Shown here: positions 1-8,852 of the stretch, piece by piece | Layout: each line of letters starts with the position of its first letter | How positions within the stretch are numbered: position 1 is the first letter of the stretch | Notes under the pieces: model-generated | The model's input: the letters and a program-made list of their open reading frames with translations, nothing else | Database searches by the model: none | What the model was told of the DNA's origin: nothing | Position numbers and translations under genes: made by a program | Assembly (NCBI GenBank): GCA_017546605.1 | Contig: JAFYSH010000010.1 | Span: forward strand, 1 to 64,000 | Direction of reading: 5' to 3' | Length of the DNA stretch: 64,000 bases | Origin: Bacteroidales bacterium | GTDB lineage: Bacteria; Bacteroidota; Bacteroidia; Bacteroidales; UBA932

Positions 1-726
1 TTCCTTATATATCCCTTTCTGAAGATTCTGGTAATTGGCACGCACAAGAGCATTGCGGAAGTACCAAGAATTCTTCTCAAAAGTGGTATTATTCACATCG
101 AATCCGAGTGAACGTAAATACTTGATGATGAATACAGCTGTTGTTCTTGTATTACCTTCACAGAAAGGGTGAATCTGCCAAATATCTGATGTAAATTGAG
201 CGATATGCTTTACAATCTCTGACATATCCATACCTGTATACTTGAAATCTCGCTCTCTCTGAATGTCGTGTGATAAAGCACCTTTGAGTTCAAAGGCAAA
301 TCCATATGAAACAGATGCTCCATCCAATACCCATTCTTTCTTAGATATTTCGTAGTCACGCAAGATGCCGGCATGTTTGAATATCCCTGTAAAAATTCTT
401 TTGTGAATAGATGTCAATCCATGAAGGGAGAATGTGAACGATGGCTCATTAATAATTTTGGTAATGTTTGCAGCAGCCTTATCTGCCTCCTCTTTTTCAT
501 CATCTTCAGGAGTTCTTGCAGTCTTTGATAGGTAATAAGTATCGATGAGTTCCTTTACCTCTTCGATGGTAATGTCCCCCTCAATATGCTTTGCGGCAGT
601 TTCGTTCAGGTACTCAGAAGTCTTGAGTCCATCCACAGCCTGCAAACCAATCGCAGTTTTCCACGCCTCGGCTCTCTCTTTACCGCCAGGCTCACCCATT
701 TTTATGTATGTATCAAAATCAATCAT
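1..726 (-). CDS. Fic family protein (partial, C-terminus beyond left edge)
   Basis: Fic proteins transfer AMP or another nucleotide-derived group to target proteins, often as toxins. My translation from ATG 726 is open for 242 codons to the left edge, so the C-terminus is missing. It contains the Fic core HPFCEGNTRT at residues 186-195, with the catalytic His186, acidic Glu190 and Asn192. The second Arg of the usual HPFx(D/E)GNxRxxR is not present (Ala instead). An AKHIEG sequence at residues 45-50 resembles the inhibitory (S/T)xxxE(G/N) helix of class II Fic proteins, with Ala replacing Ser/Thr, so the protein may be self-inhibited. An AAAGGAA stretch lies about 12 nt before the ATG. It follows the defence operon on the same strand, but 258 nt separate them, so a separate promoter is possible. 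Confidence 0.85.
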   Translation of the reverse strand, partial: MIDFDTYIKMGEPGGKERAEAWKTAIGLQAVDGLKTSEYLNETAAKHIEGDITIEEVKELIDTYYLSKTARTPEDDEKEEADKAAANITKIINEPSFTFSLHGLTSIHKRIFTGIFKHAGILRDYEISKKEWVLDGASVSYGFAFELKGALSHDIQRERDFKYTGMDMSEIVKHIAQFTSDIWQIHPFCEGNTRTTAVFIIKYLRSLGFDVNNTTFEKNSWYFRNALVRANYQNLQKGIYKE

Positions 727-984
727 ATAGAATTTCCTTTATTCAAAGTTTGTCATTATGAACATTGTACATTACGGCTCCTCACCATTTATTTTTTCAT
801 TCTCTATTGGGCTTGCCCATTGTCCAACTTTATACAAGTGGGGGAGCCTAATACCCCAAGTCGCTTTCGCAGACATTGGGAGTGCCAATCCTAGGTCGTA
901 GCAAGCAGGGGCAAAGATTGGACAATCTATCGCTGACCATTTGTCCGAAGCGCACAAATAATTTTTGTAATCATCGGACAAATG
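727..984. other. Structured intergenic region with inverted repeats
   Basis: No convincing gene lies here. A perfect 11-bp inverted repeat, CATTTGTCCGA (938-948) and TCGGACAAATG (974-984), abuts the stop codon of the AAA ATPase gene. A second pair, ATTGTCCAA (819-827) and TTGGACAAT (918-926), encloses two small hairpins: GGGG 841-844 with CCCC 854-857, and ATTGG 875-879 with CCAAT 885-889. GCTTGC 811-816 could also pair across this structure with GCAAGC 901-906. There is no run of T after the 11-bp stem, so a simple terminator is unlikely. A folded 3' UTR, a small RNA or a repeat element are all possible. A weak promoter-like AAACTTTG (744-751, minus) lies just before the fic gene. Confidence 0.45.
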
Positions 985-2670
985 CTATTTGCAATTCATT
1001 ATAGTGGACACAACTTTCTTAATCTCGTTTGAAACTTCTTCCACTCTAAAATATGAAATAACTTGTCTTGCGCTGATGATTATACCATATTCCTCTTGTG
1101 TCCATAGTGAAAGAATGTTGAAGAACTCTCTACCAGATATAATGTCGTATGGCTGTTTATAATCATTTTGCAATTCCTCAATATTGGTATTAGTGGCGCC
1201 ACTCGAATATTCCATAACATCTTCCATCATATCTTTCGCAATACTCTGCATTACTCCATTTAGTAAGTCTTTGTCAATAGTGCCTTGTTGCTTGTTGTGA
1301 GTTATGTATCGCAAAATTACATCAGGATTAATGGCATAGTTTTCAATCTCTTTCTTTGCCCAGATGTGCAAGTTAATCTTATGCTTATTTGCCTCTTGTT
1401 TGCGCTGCATGATTTCCAATGGAGTATGATAGTCTGAGTTGATAATACAGAACAGCTCCATATTCATACGATTAAGTGCAAATAGATCAGATACCATTAC
1501 AACCTTTTCCCAATCATTCCAACCGTCAATAAATGCCTTGGGTAGATTTATGAGAGGATGCAAGTCTTGGGGATATAACACTGACTGGAAAGCAGACAAA
1601 ATCTTACGCGAGGTATCGTCTCCGTCCCACAAGATAAATTGGTTGGAGATAAATATACGCGCCAAATCAATGTTAAAAGGAGAGCCTAATTGCTTTGTCA
1701 ATGATTGCAGAGGAGTCTCATCACCTATAGGTTTAATTTTTCTCTTGCTTGAATCAATAGGAATAATACACTCTGATGTCACCTCTTCTATAATCTCAAG
1801 CGAGTGTGTTGCAATGATGAGCTGCGAGAACTTAGGAGACAGCAACCTTACTAACCTACGCTGCAAATCTGCGTGCATATACACATCTGGCTCGTCCAAA
1901 ACTACAATAGCATTGCTATGGCACTGTGATATAAACCACATCGTCTGAATCCACATTTGCAATCCGTGCCCCATCCAGCCAATTTCTGCCTCAAAATCCT
2001 GGACTCGGACATAAAATTGGAGTATCTGCCCATCGTTCACAAATGTCGACTCAATAGGCGATACTTTTAACCTCTCCCAAGTAGATTCAACAAGAGTTTT
2101 GAAGGTAGGAAATGCATCCTGATAGTAGAATAGTTGGTTTCTAAAATTTCGTGAAGCCAAGCGCGTGGCTCTATTGCCATCAACAGTGCTCTTCTTAATA
2201 ATCTTCTCGGTGTCTAACACAGCAGATATTTGCGGTAACACCTCTATCAACGGGATGTCGATTTTCTTGACCTCTTTGCTATTTCTTGCAGGACAGCCCC
2301 CCTCATCATATATGACAGCAAAAATAGATAAGTCCTCACCTACATATGCTTTGATAGATGTTCCGTTAGTAAATATTGCCTCAACAATCGCTGGTGGATT
2401 ACCATACATATGAAATATACCTCTATCCGAGATATTCATATTTTCCACATTAGGAGAAACGCCATATGAAGGCTCTCTGACAACCCACTCAGGCGGAGCA
2501 ACAAAACGAAGAGTTTTGTACTTTCTTGTCACAGACGAGATAATTTTAAGAGCCTCTATCAATGTTGATTTGCCCGCATTATTTCGCCCTACAAGAATAG
2601 ATGTTCCATTAAATGTAATGGTACTTTTCTCGTAACAACGGAAGTTTGTTATGTTGAGCTGCTTTATCAT
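985..2670 (-). CDS. OLD-like AAA ATPase of the defence operon
   Basis: This 561-residue protein has an SMC/ABC-like ATPase fold split by a long insertion. Visible motifs are Walker A GRNNAGKST (28-36), a signature-like GHGLQ (234-238), Walker B VVLDEPD (256-262) and an H-loop His289. The C-terminal half resembles the TOPRIM nuclease part of OLD-family proteins: ILWDGDD (346-352), IINSDYH (409-415) and KKEIENY (439-445). The first motif carries Asp where the TOPRIM glutamate (VEG) is usual, so nuclease activity is uncertain. The ATG lies 12 nt after the AIPR gene, implying the same transcript. OLD-like ATPases act in phage exclusion and in Gabija-like systems. A role as sensor or effector here is inference from the neighbours. 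Confidence 0.8.
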   Translation of the reverse strand: MIKQLNITNFRCYEKSTITFNGTSILVGRNNAGKSTLIEALKIISSVTRKYKTLRFVAPPEWVVREPSYGVSPNVENMNISDRGIFHMYGNPPAIVEAIFTNGTSIKAYVGEDLSIFAVIYDEGGCPARNSKEVKKIDIPLIEVLPQISAVLDTEKIIKKSTVDGNRATRLASRNFRNQLFYYQDAFPTFKTLVESTWERLKVSPIESTFVNDGQILQFYVRVQDFEAEIGWMGHGLQMWIQTMWFISQCHSNAIVVLDEPDVYMHADLQRRLVRLLSPKFSQLIIATHSLEIIEEVTSECIIPIDSSKRKIKPIGDETPLQSLTKQLGSPFNIDLARIFISNQFILWDGDDTSRKILSAFQSVLYPQDLHPLINLPKAFIDGWNDWEKVVMVSDLFALNRMNMELFCIINSDYHTPLEIMQRKQEANKHKINLHIWAKKEIENYAINPDVILRYITHNKQQGTIDKDLLNGVMQSIAKDMMEDVMEYSSGATNTNIEELQNDYKQPYDIISGREFFNILSLWTQEEYGIIISARQVISYFRVEEVSNEIKKVVSTIMNCK

Positions 2671-2682
2671 TTCGCCAATTGT

Positions 2683-5040
2683 TTAGTTAGGAAATCCCTT
2701 CTTCTTTAATGCTTGCAGATTAAGATAGAATGCGTATTTCATTCTATCTGTAAATTCCTTCTTGCCGTCCACAACATCTTTCATCACCTTCCATTTCCAA
2801 TCGTCAAGAACCCTACGCCGTTTGTCCCAATCTACCATCTGCTGAATCAGTTCCAAAGTGATATCTGTTGACTCGTTAATGGGTGAAACTAATCTATGTT
2901 GTGTGGCTGATTCTTGATCTTGTGCTGCAAGAGCGTCTGCTTCCTCTAATAGTTCAGGATTATACTGCCATACGGTTTCATATATGGAATATCCTCTTGA
3001 AATATCTGTATCTAATAGCTTTCTGTCATTCTTTATCTTATAAGCAATATCGCTTGCTAATGATGCAAAGTGTGAGTGCAGAATGCCTGTTTCCCTGCCC
3101 CAACTCTCAATCTTTTTCCATAACGAGAATGGGATGGACCTAATAATACTTTCCTGATGTAATCTGGTCTTTTCAGCATCCTCAGTATCTGTCTTATGGT
3201 TGCGTTTAGGCGGATTTTTCTCGTCAATACAATCCTCTTTTATATCCTGTAGATTGTAAGACCAGCAATGTTCCTTCACCATTACCCAACACTCCTCTTT
3301 CTTTGCCCACTCAATATAATGAGACACAGGAGACTTGTCGATTATGAACTTATTCACTTGTTTCATTAGCTCATAGATAAATTCAGACAATGCATCTGAG
3401 ATGTGTTGATTTTTCCAGATTTTGTACAAATCCAATTTACCATTGGTAATGATATTAAGCAGTGATAAAGTATATGGGACAACTACTTGCTTCAATTCAC
3501 CGATTTGATTTCCAGAGACTTTTGTTCCATAGCGTTTGTCCGCAGCCTTAAATAGAATAGCCTTTGCTACAGCATCTTCAAAGTACGCAACATCTATATG
3601 CCTTATCTCTGGCAAATTATAGTTCATAAAACGAGCGTAGTTCTTCTCATTACCACGAACTACAATGTGTGGACCGATGACCATTGTTTTACCGCTATAC
3701 ACCTCTTGCCAAGCATTGATATATTTTGCCAATTCAACCTTTGTGAATACTTGCTTCTTGGGATATTTAAGGTCAAATGCAGCCAGTCGAGACTTAGTGA
3801 ATCCCTCCTTGGAACGCAATGTCTTGTATTGGCCTCTCGCGCGTTCAAAGAACCAGTTTGTCTGCATGTTGTTCTCTGGTGTAACAGGCGACAATACAAA
3901 ACGAGAAAACTTCTCAATCTCAACTAAAGCAGGATTATTAGCAGTAAAGTCTGCATCATTAACCTTGTTTTGAGTATTTGCGTATTGAGAAATACGAGAT
4001 ACAATATCGGCATATTGTTCGCTATCTTTGATCACAGACAACTTGACTTGTACATAAATCTGCGATATATCTGCCTTGTCCTTCTTCGCTGTATTAAAAA
4101 TAGATGCCGTTGTCTGACCGCCATTGACAATTTGAAGGTTACGGATATGTTTAATGTATCGTCCTGTCTCGTCCAACTCTATGTAATCCGCAGTAGCAGC
4201 TATACCATTGTTGAAGGCAAGGAACATGTGAGGCTCTTCATTGATGGTTTTGCGAATGCCTTTATTGATTTTGCCTGTAAATTGCAAGAAAGAACGCACA
4301 TTCTGCTCTAACAATCTAGCTCCATAGTTGTGGTATAGAGTATATAAACACTCTCCGGGTATAATGGCAATGTATGCTTCATAATCTGGATTGTCTATAT
4401 TGGCAGCAAGACAAGGAATCTCGTAACTCTTGCCATCCAGATTGTTAAAATCTAATTCAATAGGAACTCTGGATTGTTCTGAAATCTTATATAAAAAGTT
4501 TATATCAATGATTCGATAGAATATAGTATATCCACTAATTGATTGGCTTGCAGGAATATCCCCCTTATACTCTCCGTTTGTAAGAATAAAGGCATTGATG
4601 CGAATCAAATTATCTTTGAGCTCTTGGTATGTTGCCAATGTATGTGCAAACTCGAAAATCTCTGATGACTCGGCAACTTCATTAGCATAGTCATCGTATA
4701 CTGCTTTACGAAAAAAGTTAGAAATTCTTTTTGCAGCAGTATCAATATCCGCTTTCGGAATAGATTTAATCTCAGATGAGTTACTATATAACGAGATAAA
4801 CAAATCAACATTCTCGTAGTTCTCAGAGATAGCATATCCATTAATCTTGTGCTGTCCCTTTCGACCAAAGTCGCGTTCATCATAGGCAAGATGTGTATCT
4901 TCGGTTTCTCCCGCCTCTGCCAGCATCTCTTGGCAAATGCGAGTGAAAACTTGTTCTTGTGTATCGCCATCCTCATCACCTGATTGCATGGCGATTACCT
5001 CTTGCATTAATGATTGGTAAAATTTGATTAACTCATTCAT
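2683..5040 (-). CDS. AIPR family protein (abortive infection / phage resistance)
   Basis: The 785-residue product carries the AIPR core: FNNGI at 276-280, NLQIVNGGQT at 301-310 and SQYANTQNKV at 351-360. AIPR proteins occur in abortive-infection loci and beside predicted restriction systems, and their biochemistry is poorly defined. The N-terminal 100 residues (GYAISENYENVDLFIS and nearby) and the long C-terminal half, which is rich in charged and aromatic residues, show no motif I recognise. The start codon overlaps the end of the PD-(D/E)XK gene by 8 nt, so translation is probably coupled. It is likely a late-acting component, since it lies downstream of the methyltransferase, ATPases and nuclease. 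Confidence 0.88.
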   Translation of the reverse strand: MNELIKFYQSLMQEVIAMQSGDEDGDTQEQVFTRICQEMLAEAGETEDTHLAYDERDFGRKGQHKINGYAISENYENVDLFISLYSNSSEIKSIPKADIDTAAKRISNFFRKAVYDDYANEVAESSEIFEFAHTLATYQELKDNLIRINAFILTNGEYKGDIPASQSISGYTIFYRIIDINFLYKISEQSRVPIELDFNNLDGKSYEIPCLAANIDNPDYEAYIAIIPGECLYTLYHNYGARLLEQNVRSFLQFTGKINKGIRKTINEEPHMFLAFNNGIAATADYIELDETGRYIKHIRNLQIVNGGQTTASIFNTAKKDKADISQIYVQVKLSVIKDSEQYADIVSRISQYANTQNKVNDADFTANNPALVEIEKFSRFVLSPVTPENNMQTNWFFERARGQYKTLRSKEGFTKSRLAAFDLKYPKKQVFTKVELAKYINAWQEVYSGKTMVIGPHIVVRGNEKNYARFMNYNLPEIRHIDVAYFEDAVAKAILFKAADKRYGTKVSGNQIGELKQVVVPYTLSLLNIITNGKLDLYKIWKNQHISDALSEFIYELMKQVNKFIIDKSPVSHYIEWAKKEECWVMVKEHCWSYNLQDIKEDCIDEKNPPKRNHKTDTEDAEKTRLHQESIIRSIPFSLWKKIESWGRETGILHSHFASLASDIAYKIKNDRKLLDTDISRGYSIYETVWQYNPELLEEADALAAQDQESATQHRLVSPINESTDITLELIQQMVDWDKRRRVLDDWKWKVMKDVVDGKKEFTDRMKYAFYLNLQALKKKGFPN

Positions 5041-6049
5041 AACCTCTTGATTCTATTGAATTAAAGTGCGTATTCTCACTAACCATATATTCTGCGCAAG
5101 TAGAAACATTGATTGAATACACGGTATTACTAACACCATCTCGCAATTCTGACTCTTTTATACGAGGAAAAGAATCATCTATTACATATATACTCTCTTT
5201 GCGGATCTTATAACAACGCTCCTTGTATAAGTGTCGATGATGGTCAAAATAACCAGCTTCGATTAGTTTTGCGTTAAAGATATTCAGTGCGGCTTTATCA
5301 TCCGAGAACAAACTCCTTAATTCGTCAACTTTCTCGTTCAATGTTTGCCCATTCATGCGTGATGCCTCAACAGACAAATGATATAAATAGAGCTTATTTA
5401 AGAGAGTTTCATCTAACTGTCTTTCTCCATTTATCGTGATTTGGTCTGCGTTATTAATGGATATTGTTTTTGCCTCAACAGCCCAGCCATTACCTTGAAA
5501 ATCTCTCATTGCCTTATCAGCACCTACCCATATTTTCAATGTGTCACCATAAGAGAACACTCCTCTTAATGCTAATTTATGGAGATACATTAATTCTCCA
5601 TATAAGCCTTGTTGCTCTGTTATGCTAAGTCCATCTGATGGACCTTTTGAAAACATTATTTTCCATTTTTCGAGTCTGTTAACAACAACTTTTATCGCTT
5701 CACACTCAGTGCCACATTCCTCAATTGATTCAATTAGGTTGTCACATAAGTATGCGAATACATCTCTATTAGTTATGGATGAAAGTTGTATTACAAGTAG
5801 TTTATTGGGTAAATTAGAAATGTCTAAAAATTGATTTACATAGAGTTCTTTGAAATTTTGAAAGGAGTCCGTTGACACCTTAATTTTTTCATTGAATGAA
5901 AACGCTATGCCACAATAGTTTTCTTGGTGTTTATAAGTAGCAAACACTCTAATAGGAGATTTATTGGGTAACAGCCGCTTAACAAGTCCAACGGCATATT
6001 CGTTAGCCATTACATTCCATAGCGACAATATACTTTTATGATTCAGCAT
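5033..6049 (-). CDS. PD-(D/E)XK nuclease-like protein (DUF4420 type)
   Basis: I chose ATG 6049 (338 residues), which overlaps the Z1 gene by 14 nt and places SLWNVM near the N-terminus where this family has a conserved LW. ATGs at 6094 and 6055 would give longer products with an odd hydrophobic-basic leader. The nuclease signature reads Glu145 (ITEQQGLYGE), Asp183 (MRDFQ) and Glu192-Ala-Lys194 (VEAK), an intact PD-(D/E)XK arrangement. In related predicted restriction loci this family sits between a Z1 protein and an AIPR protein, as it does here. It is the best candidate for DNA cleavage in the system, with the Z1 protein probably driving it. Confidence 0.85.
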   Translation of the reverse strand: MLNHKSILSLWNVMANEYAVGLVKRLLPNKSPIRVFATYKHQENYCGIAFSFNEKIKVSTDSFQNFKELYVNQFLDISNLPNKLLVIQLSSITNRDVFAYLCDNLIESIEECGTECEAIKVVVNRLEKWKIMFSKGPSDGLSITEQQGLYGELMYLHKLALRGVFSYGDTLKIWVGADKAMRDFQGNGWAVEAKTISINNADQITINGERQLDETLLNKLYLYHLSVEASRMNGQTLNEKVDELRSLFSDDKAALNIFNAKLIEAGYFDHHRHLYKERCYKIRKESIYVIDDSFPRIKESELRDGVSNTVYSINVSTCAEYMVSENTHFNSIESRGYE

Positions 6050-8852
6050 AAACATTATCATTATTTTCGTCAAACATATCCTCGGTCTCAACAAAATCTC
6101 CCACCTGATTTACCACATATGATATAGCATGATTTGTTTCGCTTCCTGGGAAGGAAATAGCTAATCCGATAAATGGTTCATCAGAGGCACTATATTGCAC
6201 TGTTCCCTCTACAATATTTCCTGTCTTATCCAACACATTTGAACATTTTGGATTGAGGGGATATATAATCAGTAGTGGATTCTGCTTTGATCTAAACTCT
6301 TGGCGCACAATATCTGGAGCAGGGTATGTCTTATCCCACTCTTTGCCGGCATCTTTTTTACGTTCTTTAGTTACTCCCAAAGCAGACGAAAGGATAGTCG
6401 ATTCAAGATCAATAAATTCATCACATTGATTACCCACGATATGATTCTTACGAATATAATAAGTGTTCACATCGCTAATGTCTTCTGCTCTATTACGAAC
6501 GAAACAGCCTACTTTAATACCATTAGAGAATTGATGTGTTGACTCTGCTCCATCCCCCTTGCTCATCAAAGCTACACTCCAAGATGTAAGTTCTCCAACG
6601 CCATTCAGGGTTGTTATATATTCGCAAATGCGATCCAATGGCACCTTCGTCAATGATTTAGGCAACTTAAATTGCATTAAGAAATCACATATTGTTTCTG
6701 CTGGCACATTGACCCATAAATGGTTCTTGTCAATCGCCTTTCCTTTGCCTAACTTACACAATAAATCATCTGTTGCCACCAGATTAATTCTTTTATCTCC
6801 CTTTCCGCGCAATAGTTGATATGTTTCGATAAGGCGACCAGCCCAAGACACTTTTAGCTCCTTAGTATAGCGCATCTTAGTAACAGATGTAATCTGCAAT
6901 TGTCCAGGGTGAGAACGAACTTTAAGAGCGTAGTTTTCTGGTGTGCCGCCCGATTCCGCAAGGTACTTAAACTCCTCTCTCAGCTCTTCGCTGGCTAATG
7001 TAATATGTCGATACCATTCGTTCAACTCATTGCTTGTAAATAATCGGCATAGGTCAACATAACCAGGACGATATCCAAACCAACGGCCCATTTGCATCAA
7101 TGTATCATACATTTTTGAAGCACGCAAGAAATAACTTACGGACAAACCTTCGAGCGTTAGTCCTCGCGATAGTTTATCGCCACCGATAGCTATGACCGAT
7201 ATGCCATTCTTCTCATTCTCGTAATAAGTTAGACTATCACCCGAAGATCCATTGATAGATTTAACCTCAATCTTTTGAACAGCCGGATACAAGAAGGATT
7301 TAACTTCCTCCCAAGTATGTTGTTTGATTTGTGAATCAATGTTGTAATAACTTTTCGAGTTAAGAATCTCCTCCGTAATGGTTGTGTATGATTTGTAATC
7401 AACATTATCTTCTTCGAAGATTCTGCGGAACTCCTCCATAATTGATGGATCATTAGCCTCTATCTCGCTCTTATAATATCTGAATTGCTGCTCAACAATA
7501 TCCTTGATATGATTCTGCCATGACTGGAAGCGTGTGATGTGAATCAACATTGAGTTGTGCTTCTTTTCTTGACCACGCGCTGCACGAATTGCACAGGTAA
7601 TGATAAAGCATTTGATTGCCGTTTTCAAAGATTCGGGCATATCATAAATAGACGGCATATCGTCATCCTTACGGTGCTTAGGTGGCACAAAATGGTCGCT
7701 ATCATCTACGGTATTGACAATAGGTAGCAAGTCGTCATCTTCATCAGGAATGGCCGATGTCCCAAAGACCTTCTCTGGACCGATATAATTATCTGGGGCA
7801 GGAAGATTGATTATAAAATCTCTTGGGAATAAATCACTATCGTCTAACGGAATGAAAATGTTTGCAAACGGCGTAGCAGTATATCCCACATAAGCCGAAC
7901 GATTGAACAAACCAAGTATATCTCGTATATAGCCATTGATACGAGTTGGATGCTTATCGGCCTTGTTGGTATTCACAGACGCATTATCCGCCTCATCATC
8001 AATTAGCAACATAGATTTTACGGAGATTTTCCCAGCCGCAGTATGCGTTTTTAGCCAATCGCGCAGATTCTTTAATACGGAAGAATTCTTTTTTACTACC
8101 AAAACGATAGGCTGTGGTACATAAAAATTGAAGCCAGCAGTATTGGCTGCTCGCTTTGTAAAATCGCCAGTATCAAGACTCGTTGTATATGAATGGGCAA
8201 TAGCATCATCAAATCCGGGAATACGTCCAACGCCCATTTTGATGGTTTGATTAAGGGTAAACGCTCTTGTATTTTGTGTATCAAACCCCAAAAATCCTTC
8301 ATCTAAACGCGTCTGTGTTTGGCTACGAAGGTTATTGTGAATACCTGCCAAAACAATTATAAGATTGAAGCCAGCATCGGCAGCCTTACATACCAAACCG
8401 GTATAGTTTGCAGTTTTTCCAGATTGTACTTGGCCAACAACTAAGCCTTTTTTACTAATTACTATATCCTCTTGTTGCGGATTAAACAACTTGTCTAAGA
8501 CTTTATCTGTTAATTCATCCAAATGAGAGATAACACTTGGAGCAAATGATTTCTTTTCCGCTAGATACTTCTTATATCGCGTCCAAAAGCTCCAGTTAGA
8601 TATTTGAGCTGCCTTAAATGCCTTTAACCAAGGCTCACGGCGTTCCTTACCCTCCAGAATCTGGAATGTATCTACCTTTGTGGTGTACAGAGATAATAAC
8701 ATATCTTTAAGGATAGATTGATCGATATCCTTAAATAATGGCATATATGTGATATTTGTAATCGCAGCCTCGATCTCGTTAATTTCGGGTGTGGTTTTTT
8801 CACCTATAAGTTTTCTACAAATATCTACAGCTTGGGCAAGTAATTCACTCAT
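6036..8852 (-). CDS. Z1-domain superfamily 2 helicase-like ATPase
   Basis: The 938-residue protein has all the helicase-like motifs of Z1 proteins: Walker A GQVQSGKT (140-147), a DEAD-like box IDDEADN (284-290), TATPFAN (324-330), GGDKLSRGLTLEGL (557-570) and an arginine-finger motif QMGRWFGYR (587-595). The N-terminal 120 residues are helical and the last 300 contain the family's C-terminal region. Z1 proteins are predicted to couple ATP hydrolysis to DNA translocation or remodelling in MORC/MutL-linked restriction systems. Its start overlaps the end of the HSP90-type ATPase gene by 4 nt (ATGA), and its stop lies inside the nuclease gene, so the three proteins are probably made in fixed ratios. 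Confidence 0.92.
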   Translation of the reverse strand: MSELLAQAVDICRKLIGEKTTPEINEIEAAITNITYMPLFKDIDQSILKDMLLSLYTTKVDTFQILEGKERREPWLKAFKAAQISNWSFWTRYKKYLAEKKSFAPSVISHLDELTDKVLDKLFNPQQEDIVISKKGLVVGQVQSGKTANYTGLVCKAADAGFNLIIVLAGIHNNLRSQTQTRLDEGFLGFDTQNTRAFTLNQTIKMGVGRIPGFDDAIAHSYTTSLDTGDFTKRAANTAGFNFYVPQPIVLVVKKNSSVLKNLRDWLKTHTAAGKISVKSMLLIDDEADNASVNTNKADKHPTRINGYIRDILGLFNRSAYVGYTATPFANIFIPLDDSDLFPRDFIINLPAPDNYIGPEKVFGTSAIPDEDDDLLPIVNTVDDSDHFVPPKHRKDDDMPSIYDMPESLKTAIKCFIITCAIRAARGQEKKHNSMLIHITRFQSWQNHIKDIVEQQFRYYKSEIEANDPSIMEEFRRIFEEDNVDYKSYTTITEEILNSKSYYNIDSQIKQHTWEEVKSFLYPAVQKIEVKSINGSSGDSLTYYENEKNGISVIAIGGDKLSRGLTLEGLSVSYFLRASKMYDTLMQMGRWFGYRPGYVDLCRLFTSNELNEWYRHITLASEELREEFKYLAESGGTPENYALKVRSHPGQLQITSVTKMRYTKELKVSWAGRLIETYQLLRGKGDKRINLVATDDLLCKLGKGKAIDKNHLWVNVPAETICDFLMQFKLPKSLTKVPLDRICEYITTLNGVGELTSWSVALMSKGDGAESTHQFSNGIKVGCFVRNRAEDISDVNTYYIRKNHIVGNQCDEFIDLESTILSSALGVTKERKKDAGKEWDKTYPAPDIVRQEFRSKQNPLLIIYPLNPKCSNVLDKTGNIVEGTVQYSASDEPFIGLAISFPGSETNHAISYVVNQVGDFVETEDMFDENNDNVYAES

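Noticed and set aside
772..981. 69-residue reading frame between AAA and fic genes
   Set aside because: The frame covers the folded region with inverted repeats, has no recognisable domain, and its start lies in the 11-bp stem. Structure explains the sequence better than coding.
938..984. The 11-bp inverted repeat as a rho-independent terminator
   Set aside because: No T run follows on the minus strand (GTCAGCG follows), and the loop is long (25 nt).
3598..4311. Plus-strand frames opposite the AIPR gene (102-113 residues)
   Set aside because: They lie wholly inside a conserved gene with clear motifs on the minus strand, and the frames have no domain.
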